This document shows positions 8,046 through 15,546 of a stretch of 23,339 nt of DNA, piece by piece. Source of the DNA: Tumulicola sp039922955 (GTDB lineage Bacteria > Vulcanimicrobiota > Vulcanimicrobiia > Vulcanimicrobiales > Vulcanimicrobiaceae); the NCBI GenBank assembly GCA_039922955.1, contig JBDTDR010000097.1:1-23339 (forward strand), written 5' to 3'. Position 1 is the stretch's first letter. Every line of letters starts with the position of its first letter. The notes under the pieces are model-generated. The model searched no databases. It was not told the DNA's origin and worked only from the letters and a program-made list of their open reading frames with translations. Made by a program: the position numbers and the translations under genes.

Positions 8046-8748
8046 CGGCAACCCTCGGAGCGTTGATGGCACGCACGCGAGCGCACGCGCCGGCGGCGGC
8101 GAGTTTGTGTTTGCGTACGTGCGCGCGCACGTCGTAACCGGCGAACGTGCACCAGAGGCCGCGGGTGCCGTGAATGATGAGGCGTTCGAGAGTACAATCG
8201 AGGCGCAGAGCGGCGGCTGCGGCGAGTTGGGAGGTTGCGTGGGTGACGATGGCGATCAGCAGCACGCCTGCGCGATGGGCGAGGTTTGCTAAGCGCATCC
8301 AAACGGCGGCGCGGAGATTCGGTGCGGTCATGAGGACGAGGCGGCAGGTCCGCGAGCGCACCAAGATGTCCACGGATCGAGCGATGCTTAGCGGGGTGCG
8401 GGCGGGGGCGATCAGCACGCGTTCGAGGCAGGCTCCGGCGCGAGCCAAGTCCGGCGGGTAGAGGCCGCCGTCGTCTACGATGGCGGCCAAGGACCGACTC
8501 GTTACTTGCGCGACGAGGCGGGCGGCGATGCTCCAGCGGCCGGCGTTTCCTTCGAGCGTTACCAGGGCGCCGCGAGGGAACCCGCCGCCCAAAATGCGGT
8601 CGAGGGCGGGGACGGCGATCGGGATCAGGGCTTCGAGCGCGAGGCGCGGAGGGGCGGCGGCCGCGCTCGCGTTCAGCCCGGCTTTAAGGGCGGCGAAAGC
8701 CTTCCGCTGGGATGAAGACGGCTCCAAAAGAGGTGCGAGCGGCGCCAT
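8029..8748 (-). CDS. imuA: ImuA, RecA-like accessory protein of the SOS mutasome
   Basis: 239 residues with a RecA/SulA-like core. The region IPIAVPALDRILGGGFPRGALVTLEGNAG precedes what would be the Walker A loop, but the loop reads GNAGRWS (67-73) instead of GxxxxGK(S/T). Nucleotide binding is probably lost or weak, as reported for ImuA-type proteins. Later strands (LAAIVDDGGLYPP, CRLVLMTAPN, GVLLIAIVTHAT) fit the fold. ImuA supports translesion synthesis with ImuB and DnaE2; in some species it blocks RecA activity. It is the first gene of the imuAB operon. Its ATG at 8748 lies only about 10 nt below the -10 hexamer with no Shine-Dalgarno sequence, so the mRNA may be nearly leaderless. Confidence 0.88.
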   Translation of the reverse strand: MAPLAPLLEPSSSQRKAFAALKAGLNASAAAAPPRLALEALIPIAVPALDRILGGGFPRGALVTLEGNAGRWSIAARLVAQVTSRSLAAIVDDGGLYPPDLARAGACLERVLIAPARTPLSIARSVDILVRSRTCRLVLMTAPNLRAAVWMRLANLAHRAGVLLIAIVTHATSQLAAAAALRLDCTLERLIIHGTRGLWCTFAGYDVRAHVRKHKLAAAGACARVRAINAPRVADAAVR

Positions 8749-8757
8749 GGGAGCACC

Positions 8758-8786
8758 AGCGTAGCGAACATATGTTCGTATGTCAA
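8758..8786 (-). promoter_or_regulatory. SOS promoter of imuAB: LexA-type box inside the -35/-10 spacer
   Basis: On the minus strand TTGACA (8781-8786), a 17-nt spacer, and TACGCT (8758-8763). The spacer holds CGAACATATGTTCG (8765-8778), identical to the box at dnaE2. The -10 is weaker than at dnaE2 (3 of 6 consensus positions). The -35, operator and spacing are base-for-base the same, so both units should be induced together after DNA damage. Confidence 0.85.
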
Positions 8787-8808
8787 GGAGCCCGTATCCC
8801 GGCTTGCC

Positions 8809-9624
8809 TTAACCGCCGACGGAGACCGGCGCGTGTCCAAAGAGCGGAGGGATGAAGTGCCCCGCTAGGTAGGACAAGACGAAGATGCCGCATCCGTACG
8901 CGGCAATCTCGACGCCTTTAATCAACGGATTTCGCCCGCTCAGGGTGCCGGCGTAGGCGCCGACTGCGAACAGCCCGGCGACCGCACACGCCAGCGAGGC
9001 GATCGTCGAGACGTGCATGGATAGCGGCAGCAGAAATGCGGCGATCGGAATGAGGGAACCGGCGGCATAGGAAGCGCCCATGGAGAAAGGCCCGCGCAGT
9101 CCGGGTTCTTCGGCGACGCGCGGGTCGATGCCGAACTCGTCGCGCACCATTTCGTATAAATAGATCTCCGGATGCTGCGTCAGACGCCGCACGATCATCT
9201 GAGCTTCGTCGGCACTGAAACCTTTGAGTTTATAGTAGGCCACCTGTTCGGAGAACTCGGCTTGCGGATCGGCGGCCATTTCGCGCTTTTCCATCTCGAT
9301 CGTCGCCGCCACCACCTCGCGCTCGGCCTTGCGCCCCAAATACTCCCCGACTCCCATCGAAAGCGCGCCCGCAAGCAGCGCGAGAAAGCCGCTGATCACG
9401 ACCGCGGACCGCTCGCCTTCGGCCACGCCCACGCCGGTGATGATGCCCAGCGTCGTCAGAATGCCGTCTTGTGCGCCGAAGACCACCTCGCGAATGCTAC
9501 GCTGCTTCTCGAGCGTTCGCCGCTGCTGGGTGTCGGGAATGCGCGGTTGGACCTCTTGCCAGCCCGGAACGTCTACAACGACGTTCTCGACCGAGGGCTG
9601 CAAGGGATCCGTGGAGTCCGGCAT
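8809..9624 (-). CDS. VIT1/CCC1-family membrane transporter (iron/manganese)
   Basis: 271 residues with the family's opening REVVFGAQDGILTTLGIITGV (45-65, first membrane helix). A second helix runs from about 74 and ends in MGVGEYLGRKAERE (90-103). A Glu-rich cytosolic segment (103-175) contains the family's metal-binding glutamates, and three further helices lie around 180-260. Members move Fe2+ or Mn2+ out of the cytosol, often as proton antiporters, and protect against metal overload. The substrate cannot be fixed from sequence. The N-terminal 35 residues are hydrophilic and lineage-specific. The start is supported by AAGGA six nt upstream of the ATG. It is divergent from the secreted hydrolase, with only 17 bp between the two start codons, so their promoters must overlap the coding regions or each other. 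Confidence 0.9.
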   Translation of the reverse strand: MPDSTDPLQPSVENVVVDVPGWQEVQPRIPDTQQRRTLEKQRSIREVVFGAQDGILTTLGIITGVGVAEGERSAVVISGFLALLAGALSMGVGEYLGRKAEREVVAATIEMEKREMAADPQAEFSEQVAYYKLKGFSADEAQMIVRRLTQHPEIYLYEMVRDEFGIDPRVAEEPGLRGPFSMGASYAAGSLIPIAAFLLPLSMHVSTIASLACAVAGLFAVGAYAGTLSGRNPLIKGVEIAAYGCGIFVLSYLAGHFIPPLFGHAPVSVGG

Positions 9625-9641
9625 AGTACGTCCTTGAAGTT

Positions 9642-11471
9642 ATGGTACGGGCTATCCTGTTAGCCAAGAGGCCGGCGCTTCTGGCCGTGCTGGCATTGGT
9701 TTGCGTGGTCGCAGCTCTGCGCACGCCGCCCGCGGGCGCGGCGGTTTACTCCGAAGACGACCTGCGCAACGACCGGCAGGCGATGTATTTCGACGCCCAC
9801 AACCACATCACCGGAGTTCTGCCGTTCTACGCGTACGCAAACCTCCCGGCATTCATCGCGCGCACGTCGGACTCGTCGGCCGTCGGTTTCGACGACCGGC
9901 TGGCACTATATCGCTACCTTTCCGATGTTTGGTATCCCGCCCACGCAACGGTGCTCGGCGATCGGCTTTTTTCGCCGCCGGACGGTCAACGATTCTCGCT
10001 CGGTGCACGCGCCGCACTGGTCGTGTATCGCGATCGCGTGGCCGGCAGCCTCGTCGACCTCGACGGGGCGCTCGAACGCGTTCTTACCGCAACGCCGTGG
10101 TCGGAGTTCGACAGCGCCTACGCCTTCCGCGGCGGTCCCGCCGGCGACTATCTGAAGTCGAGATTCTACGGCGGCGAAGGCGCGCGCCTGAGCGCCGACC
10201 TGTGTAAGGCGACCGTCTTGGATCTTGCCGCTACGCATATCGAGATATCCGAGCAGTCGCTGCCGTTTATCGGCGGCTGGGGCTTTAGGGACGGGCACTC
10301 CGAGCGTCTGGACACGATCGAATGCATCGTGAATTCTGCCCAGGACGCGAGCGTCGGCGCGGCGTTGCGAACGATGAACGCGCCGATGCCGATCGTCAAG
10401 TTCGTCCTCATGACCCACACCTCGCAGCTCGCGACACTGTCGAGCGGTACGCAGTATAGCGAATGGTCGAAGACCGGACGGTGCGAGCCCGTTACGCTTC
10501 CCGCAGGGCTGCGCACGTCCCCGTCCACCATCTACAACGCGCTTCTGGCCGAAGACGACGGCGGACGCCCGATCGTCGCCGCCCCGCGACGCGCGGCGTT
10601 TTTTGACGCCGTCGTCGGCATCGATACTGCCGGGCCCGAAACGACCTGTTTTACGCCCGACGGGATGAACTACTACTTGCAACTGGTCGAGGCAGTCTAC
10701 GAAGCCGCCAAAGCGCGCCGTCAAGCCGGCTGGCATGGAAAGCTGCTCGTGCACACGCACGTCGGGGAAGGCAGCGTCATCGACTACGCGCCGGTCCCCC
10801 CCGCCCAGCCGTGGACCTTTGGAAAGGCTTTCGCGACGTTGCCTTCCACCCTGACCAACAGCGCCCAAGCGCAGCTCAACATTACCGCGTTGCTCGCCGC
10901 CGTCTCGCAGTTCGAGCAAACGCATCCCGATGCGCCCAACTACGTCGTCTTTCGCTTGGCGCACGATACCTGGGCAAACGAGGCTCAGGCCGCGGCAATG
11001 CACGACGAAGGGATCGAAGCCGACGTCAACTTGGAGAGCAACGTCGCGACCGGCGCCTATCCGATATCGCGCATGCCGATCGGTTCGGCCGCCATCATGC
11101 GCGACGACGTCGATCCCCTGCTCGGCAACGAGCCGGCGAACTTCGCGCTCAACAATTTGCTCGGCGTGCTCGTCAAGGATCCCAACGACGAGTTGCAGGT
11201 TGGCACCGTTCTCGGCAACGCTTCGCTGAGATATCTGCTCGAAAAGCGCGTCCGCTGCCTCTTGGGGACCGACGCGGACGGCGTCGAGCACTCCGACATC
11301 GTCAAAGAATACGAGTATGCGTCGGCGCTGATCGCCTATTGGAATCGCAACGATCCAGCGTTTCGCGCGCTCGCGCCCAGCCCCACCGAGCGGACGCTCT
11401 TCGAAAACGTGCGTTGGCACATGACGAACATGTCAACCGACGCGGCTTTACCCTACGACGGGGCGCCCTAA
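9642..11471 (+). CDS. Secreted adenosine-deaminase-like metal-dependent hydrolase
   Basis: 609 residues. A Sec signal peptide occupies about 1-34 (basic start, LLAVLALVCVVAAL core, PAGAA cleavage region). The mature part carries the adenosine deaminase pattern of the amidohydrolase superfamily in order. HNH (H53, H55) begins the barrel. HVGE (H373, E376) matches the HAGE motif. FRLAHD (H441) matches the GHG histidine. ESNVATG (465-471) follows, and GTDADGVEHSD (D544) matches the catalytic Asp. All expected zinc and catalytic residues are present, so the enzyme is probably active outside the cytoplasm. The protein is much longer than cytosolic ADA (about 340), with an insertion between the first and second motifs, so adenosine is a guess rather than a known substrate. 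The Shine-Dalgarno sequence is weak (GAAG). Confidence 0.72.
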   Translation: MVRAILLAKRPALLAVLALVCVVAALRTPPAGAAVYSEDDLRNDRQAMYFDAHNHITGVLPFYAYANLPAFIARTSDSSAVGFDDRLALYRYLSDVWYPAHATVLGDRLFSPPDGQRFSLGARAALVVYRDRVAGSLVDLDGALERVLTATPWSEFDSAYAFRGGPAGDYLKSRFYGGEGARLSADLCKATVLDLAATHIEISEQSLPFIGGWGFRDGHSERLDTIECIVNSAQDASVGAALRTMNAPMPIVKFVLMTHTSQLATLSSGTQYSEWSKTGRCEPVTLPAGLRTSPSTIYNALLAEDDGGRPIVAAPRRAAFFDAVVGIDTAGPETTCFTPDGMNYYLQLVEAVYEAAKARRQAGWHGKLLVHTHVGEGSVIDYAPVPPAQPWTFGKAFATLPSTLTNSAQAQLNITALLAAVSQFEQTHPDAPNYVVFRLAHDTWANEAQAAAMHDEGIEADVNLESNVATGAYPISRMPIGSAAIMRDDVDPLLGNEPANFALNNLLGVLVKDPNDELQVGTVLGNASLRYLLEKRVRCLLGTDADGVEHSDIVKEYEYASALIAYWNRNDPAFRALAPSPTERTLFENVRWHMTNMSTDAALPYDGAP

Positions 11472-11485
11472 CCCCGCTGGGTTAG
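11468..11485. other. Hairpin spanning the stop codons of two convergent genes
   Basis: CTAACCC (11468-11474), loop CGCT and GGGTTAG (11479-11485) form a perfect 7-bp stem. It contains the TAA stop of the plus gene (11469-11471) and the TAA stop of the minus gene (11482-11484). No T-run follows on either strand, so it is not a standard intrinsic terminator, but it could stop or stabilise both transcripts. Confidence 0.45.
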
Positions 11486-12276
11486 CCCGATACTAGCGAG
11501 AGGTTGCCGGTATCGATCGTATACGTCCCGGCGGAAACCATGTTGTTCGGATACGCGCACATGACGCTGTTGTTGGGGCCGTAAACCACGACGAGGCTCG
11601 GCGGACCGCACTGCGTCTGCGTGAGCTGATAGTTCGACAGAAGCGTCGCGCCCGGGCTCTCCGGCTGCACTTGATACGACGTCACCCTTTGGTTGTTTGA
11701 GTTGACGATCGCGCCGAACACGGCGGCCGACGTTACGCCGACCGCGAACGGTCCCCAAAATCCGCCCCCGTAGTATCCCGCGGCGGGCGCCCAAACGACG
11801 CCTCGGTTCCAACCCCAGGCCGGCCCACGGTAAATCGGGTTGGCGACTACCGTCCGGTTTACGTTGACGTTGTTGGTACGGTTGATCGTGTTGTTATTGA
11901 TGTTGGTGCGGTTTCCGTTGTTGACGTTCGTACGGTTTCCGTTGTTGACGTTCGTGCCGTTCCCGTTGTTGACGTTCGGACGGTTCCCGTTGTTGACGTT
12001 CGGACGGTTCCCGTTGTTGCCGTTGTTTGGACGCTGAGCCGGCTGAGCTGGGCGCTGAGCCGGCTGGGCGGGACGTCGCGTGTCCTGGTTCAGATTGAAA
12101 CCGCCGCCACCGCCGGAAGGACGCTGCGCGGGTGCCGGGCGAGACGCGGACGCCCGTCCACCGCCACCGCCACCGCCGCCGCGGCCTCCGCCGCCGCCGC
12201 CGCGGCCTTGCGCCGCCGACGCGAGCGGCGCTTGCAGTGTGAAGGCTAGCGCGAGCGCCAGAGCGACGTACCTCAT
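11482..12276 (-). CDS. Secreted low-complexity protein with Gly-rich and Asn-rich repeats
   Basis: 264 residues; I do not recognise the family. A Sec signal (MRYVALALALAFTLQAPLASA) is followed by a Gly/Arg-rich tract (24-41) and a Pro/Ala/Gln repeat (RRPAQPAQRPAQPAQRP). An Asn-rich tandem array of NGNRPNVN-like 8-residue units runs about 83-135. A hydrophobic/aromatic segment WGWNRGVVWAPAAGYYGGGFWGPFAVGV comes next, then a C-terminal domain with two cysteines (CGPPSLVVVYGPNNSVMC) that may form a disulfide. It probably acts in the envelope or outside the cell; the repeat region looks like a flexible linker or stalk. Its ATG overlaps the TGA of the upstream gene (ATGA), so the two are translationally coupled. 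Confidence 0.75.
   Translation of the reverse strand: MRYVALALALAFTLQAPLASAAQGRGGGGGGRGGGGGGGGRASASRPAPAQRPSGGGGGFNLNQDTRRPAQPAQRPAQPAQRPNNGNNGNRPNVNNGNRPNVNNGNGTNVNNGNRTNVNNGNRTNINNNTINRTNNVNVNRTVVANPIYRGPAWGWNRGVVWAPAAGYYGGGFWGPFAVGVTSAAVFGAIVNSNNQRVTSYQVQPESPGATLLSNYQLTQTQCGPPSLVVVYGPNNSVMCAYPNNMVSAGTYTIDTGNLSLVSG
11891..12010. repeat. 24-bp tandem repeats inside the Asn-rich protein gene
   Basis: Four near-identical 24-bp units start at 11915, 11939, 11963 and 11987, each beginning CCGTTGTTGACGTTCG on the plus strand. A degenerate unit (11891-11914) and a partial one (from 12011) flank them. Because the unit is a multiple of three, copy-number change keeps the frame and would alter the protein by 8 residues per unit. 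They are coding repeats, not a CRISPR array. Confidence 0.85.
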
Positions 12277-12758
12277 TTTGCCTCCTTATCGATCGTGCCG
12301 TTGACGTTGACGTACGTGCCGTGCCGCGTCTTGAGCGACATCAGAATGCTGTGCGCCGGCAACCGCGTCGAGGACCTATCGAGATTGTGCGAATCGTCGG
12401 TGAGGTTCGCGTAGACCGTGCCGCTCGCAAGCTTGATCGGGCTCACGCTCCCGCTTTGCACCAGCGATACGCCGGTCGGCAAGCACACCAGGATGTCGCC
12501 TTGATACGCGCAGGCGGCCCGGTAAATCAGCATCGTGCCTTTGCCGTCGGCCGACGTGACCGTCAGCGTTTTCTGGACGATTTGTATTGTCACACTGTGG
12601 TAGACGGTGACAGCTCCATCGGCTTGCTGAATTCGGGCGGTTCCCTCCGCGCGAGCGGCGGTCGTAGTCAAGACCGGGACGGCTAGGACGGCGAGCCACG
12701 CCGACATCGCGACCGCAGCCGGGCGCAGCCGCCGGAAATGCGAAAAATGAACGGTCAT
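12273..12758 (-). CDS. Secreted protein of unknown function, coupled to the Asn-rich protein
   Basis: 161 residues from ATG at 12758, chosen because GGAG stands 8 nt upstream and a clean signal peptide follows (basic HFSHFRRLRP, hydrophobic AVAMSAWLAVLAVPVL, cleavage near ARA-E). The mature part is beta-rich: RIQQADGAVTVYHSVTIQIV, TLTVTSADGKGTMLIYRAAC, GDILVCLPTGVSLVQ, GTVYANLTDDSHNLDRSST, HGTYVNVNGTIDK. Two cysteines may pair. I do not recognise a named family; the repeated short beta strands and ending suggest an extracytoplasmic beta-sandwich protein. The stop overlaps the start of the next gene (ATGA), so the two products are made together and may act together. It is divergent from the PfkB kinase gene. 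Confidence 0.75.
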   Translation of the reverse strand: MTVHFSHFRRLRPAAVAMSAWLAVLAVPVLTTTAARAEGTARIQQADGAVTVYHSVTIQIVQKTLTVTSADGKGTMLIYRAACAYQGDILVCLPTGVSLVQSGSVSPIKLASGTVYANLTDDSHNLDRSSTRLPAHSILMSLKTRHGTYVNVNGTIDKEAK

Positions 12759-12885
12759 GCTGGTACTCCAAGATTCAAGGAACGGTAACTCCTGGAGCTG
12801 GCGCGTTCGCCGATTCGGCCGAGCCTCCCGCTCCTGATCGGACGGCTCCGGGAAAAGGCTCGCCGGTCGAGAAAAGGTCGGCGCA

Positions 12886-13884
12886 ATGTTAACGGGCTGC
12901 CTCGACGTCGTCGGAGTAGGCAACGCCATCGTCGACGTCATCGCGCCGGCCGACGACGATTTTCTCGTAAAGCACGGCATGTCGAAGGGTTCGATGACCC
13001 TGATCGACGAGCCGCGTGCCGAAGCTATCTACGCGGCAATGGGCGCGGCGGTCATCACGTCGGGTGGATCGGCCGGCAACACGGTCGCCGGCGTGGCCGC
13101 CCTCGGCGGGAAAACCGGTTTTATCGGAAAGGTGCGCGACGATGGCCTAGGCGCCGAGTACCGCCACGATATCACCGCTGCGGGAGCGGTTTTCCCGACT
13201 CCTCCGGCGACCGACGGCCCCGCGACCGCGCGCTGTCTCATCCTCGTAACGCCGGACTCTCAGCGCACGATGAACACCTTCCTCGGTGCGTGCGCGAACC
13301 TCGGTCCCGACGACATCGATATCGGCCTCGTCCGTTCGGCTCGAATAACCTATTTGGAAGGGTATCTCTACGACGCTCCGTCGGCTCAAAACGCGTTCCA
13401 CAAAGCGGCCGAGATCGCGCACGCCGCGGATCGGAAGGTCGCCTTAACGCTGTCGGATCCTTTTTGCGTGAACCGCCACCGGAGTGCGTTCTTGCGACTC
13501 GTCAATCACCACGTCGACGTGCTCTTTGCCAACGCGGCGGAGATTGCCGCGTTGTTCGAAACCGAAAACGTCGAAGCGGCAGTCGCGCGGCTGCGAACCT
13601 TGACCGAGCTGGCCGTCGTTACCCGGGGACCCGCCGGGTCGGTTATCGTCACGAAAGATGACGCGATCGAAATTTCGGCCGCACCGGTCGCCAACGTCGT
13701 CGACACGACGGGTGCCGGCGATCTCTACGCCGCCGGTTTTCTTTTCGGTTTGACGCAAGGAGCGCTGCCTAACGAATGCGGCCGTCTGGGCAGCCTGGCG
13801 GCCGCCGAAATCATCAGCCACTTCGGCGCACGGCCGCAGTCGGATTTACGAGCGCTCGTCGCCGAGTCCACGTCAAAGAGCTAG
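12886..13884 (+). CDS. PfkB-family sugar kinase, probably adenosine-kinase-like
   Basis: 332 residues. The N-terminus VVGVGNAIVDVIAPADDDFL and the early GGSAGNT loop (60-66) are typical of the PfkB/ribokinase fold. So is the C-terminal anion-hole motif DTTGAGD (273-279), with catalytic base D279. The opening GNAIVDV followed by KGSMTLID is the pattern I associate with bacterial adenosine kinases, which phosphorylate adenosine to AMP with ATP; ribokinase or fructokinase activity is not excluded. It is cytosolic. AAAGG 8 nt before the ATG supports the start. The secreted adenosine-deaminase-like enzyme 1.4 kb away gives a hint of nucleoside use, but the two are not in one operon. Its 3' end overlaps sixA (convergent) by 12 nt. 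Confidence 0.85.
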   Translation: MLTGCLDVVGVGNAIVDVIAPADDDFLVKHGMSKGSMTLIDEPRAEAIYAAMGAAVITSGGSAGNTVAGVAALGGKTGFIGKVRDDGLGAEYRHDITAAGAVFPTPPATDGPATARCLILVTPDSQRTMNTFLGACANLGPDDIDIGLVRSARITYLEGYLYDAPSAQNAFHKAAEIAHAADRKVALTLSDPFCVNRHRSAFLRLVNHHVDVLFANAAEIAALFETENVEAAVARLRTLTELAVVTRGPAGSVIVTKDDAIEISAAPVANVVDTTGAGDLYAAGFLFGLTQGALPNECGRLGSLAAAEIISHFGARPQSDLRALVAESTSKS

Positions 13885-14352
13885 GAGTTTCGGGGGGACT
13901 AGCCACGCTAGTTCGCCGGTTAATGACGACGGGTCGGTGAAGCTCACGCAGGCCAGGCTGCCTTTTTTGAAATCGATTCTGGCCCCGCCGACGACGCGGC
14001 CGATCGTCAGGCTCATGCCCGGTTCGTGCCCCACTAGCAACATGGCGCCGGCGCCGGGATGCGCTCGGAGAACTTCTCCGAGCCGACTCGGTTCGAAACC
14101 CAGGCCGAGCCGTGAGTCTTCGACGAGCCGGTCCTGCAGCTTCAACTTCTCCGCAACGATGGCGGCGGTTTGTTTCGCGCGCTCGAGCGGGCTGGTGACG
14201 ATGACGTCGAGATTCAGATCGAGTTCGGCGATCGTTTTCGCCTCGCGCCCCATCCGCGCGCGGCCCTCGCCGGTTAACGGCCGATCGAAATCCTTGCCCG
14301 GCCATTGCTCGGGATCGACGGCGATGCCGTGCCGCAAAAAATAACACCTCAT
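13873..14352 (-). CDS. sixA: SixA-type phosphohistidine phosphatase
   Basis: 159 residues of the histidine phosphatase superfamily. It has the RHG motif (R7-H8-G9, phospho-accepting H8), LTGEGR (27-32), TSPLERAKQTA with R58, and VGHEPGM with H109. Length and pattern fit SixA, a small cytosolic enzyme that removes phosphate from phosphohistidine proteins such as phosphotransferase components or phosphorelay Hpt domains. The real substrate here is unknown. GGAG lies close to the ATG (spacing only 3 nt). It overlaps the end of the kinase gene on the opposite strand by 12 nt and follows the frameshifted c-haem protein gene by 47 nt on the same strand. Confidence 0.88.
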   Translation of the reverse strand: MRCYFLRHGIAVDPEQWPGKDFDRPLTGEGRARMGREAKTIAELDLNLDVIVTSPLERAKQTAAIVAEKLKLQDRLVEDSRLGLGFEPSRLGEVLRAHPGAGAMLLVGHEPGMSLTIGRVVGGARIDFKKGSLACVSFTDPSSLTGELAWLVPPKLLAL

Positions 14353-14399
14353 CGGCTCCAGCTACGGAACCGCCCGGTTTCCACCTGCGCCCGAACGGA

Positions 14400-15546
14400 T
14401 CATTTCACGACGCTGATGGGCGTCGTCCACCAAATCATGTAGCGCCACTGCGGCGTGCTGTGCGAGGCGAAGTACTCTTCGACGTAACCGTGCAGATAGC
14501 GCGCGATTTGATAGTTGAAATCGATGTTCCCCGACTGGACGAGATTGCCGAGTCCGTCGTTGGTCCACTCTTTGCGGAGCGTGAGGAAACCACGGTCGAG
14601 CACCGGCTGGTACAACTCCAGCGTCACCGCGTTGCTTCCGGCGGATCCCAGCGGCGCGAGGCCACCGTTTGCCAGGCCGGTATATCCCGGATTGCCGTCG
14701 AGCCCCATCTGGTAGCTCGCCAGCACGCCCGGCACGCCGCGGTAGGGATCGCGCTGGACGTAGCCGGCCACCGACCAGTACTGGTCTAAACCGCCTTCGG
14801 CCAACGGCCACGAGCCGCGCGAACCGAAAATCCCGGCTTCGACGGGACGTTGCGGATCGGCATAGGCGACTTTATATTGGAACGTCTTATCGGTATTGAT
14901 GAATCCGCTGCTGCCGCTCCATCCACCGTTGTTGTACAACCATCCGGCTTCGACGTCGAGACTGCCTTTGAGGTAGTTCATCTTCGCTCCCCAGCGGTTT
15001 CCGTCGAGCTGATACGTATGTTCGCCGACCGTGATTTCGGGAAGCGCGAAACTGTTGAGGTCCATCGATTGGCTAAACGGCGACGGCCCCGGGGCTTCGA
15101 TCTTGCCAACGAAGAGATGGGCGTCGCGGTGGACGAGGTTGTTATACGCGACCCAGAACGTGTCCAGGTCGCCCGCTTGGTCGTTCTGGAGGATCCACTG
15201 CTGGAAATGATACGTCACGTCGTCCCCAAGCACGCCGACTGCATGAATGGCAACGTTTCCGACCTGCGTTTTATACGAGCCGCTTCCGCTGTCGTACGAC
15301 GAATTTTCGCCGAACCATACAGGCACCGCACGCTTGAGAACGTGCGGGTCGAGCGATGCGTAAACCGGAGCGTTGAACGTAGCGCCCGTACGTATTGAGC
15401 GCTGGAACTTGGGTATGGCAAACGCTGCACTTTACGCCGTACGCTTGAGCGAACGGTGGCATCGCGGCGGCGCGTGCCGGAAATACGGCCGGAATGGCCG
15501 TCGCGACCGCAACCGCCCCGGCAAGCGCGAGCGACGCCCGGTTCAC
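14400..15546 (-). pseudogene. Secreted c-haem/beta-barrel-like protein, broken by a single-base frameshift
   Basis: The 5' part (GTG at 15546) encodes a Sec signal and MPPFAQAYGVKCSVCHTQVPALNTYGRYVQRSG with a CSVCH haem c site (C40, C43, H44). That frame then goes off homology. The continuation, YASLDPHVLKRAVPVWFGENSSYD, is found one frame over and runs to the TGA at 14400. It covers about 320 residues rich in alternating aromatic strands (TYHFQQWILQNDQAGDLDTFWVAYNN), like an outer-membrane barrel. One extra base in the AAA run at 15362-15364 (plus strand) explains the break; removing it would restore a protein of about 381 residues. It could be a real mutation or a homopolymer error. The GTG start overlaps the cupredoxin stop (GTGA), so the gene belongs to that transcript and probably to electron transfer in the envelope. 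Confidence 0.82.

Noticed and set aside
11891..12010. Regular repeats suggesting a CRISPR array
   Set aside because: Units are directly tandem without unique spacers and keep the coding frame of a secreted protein.
11840..12037. Plus-strand frame with a repeated RFPLLTF pattern
   Set aside because: It is only the reverse-strand reading of the 24-bp coding repeats of the Asn-rich protein.
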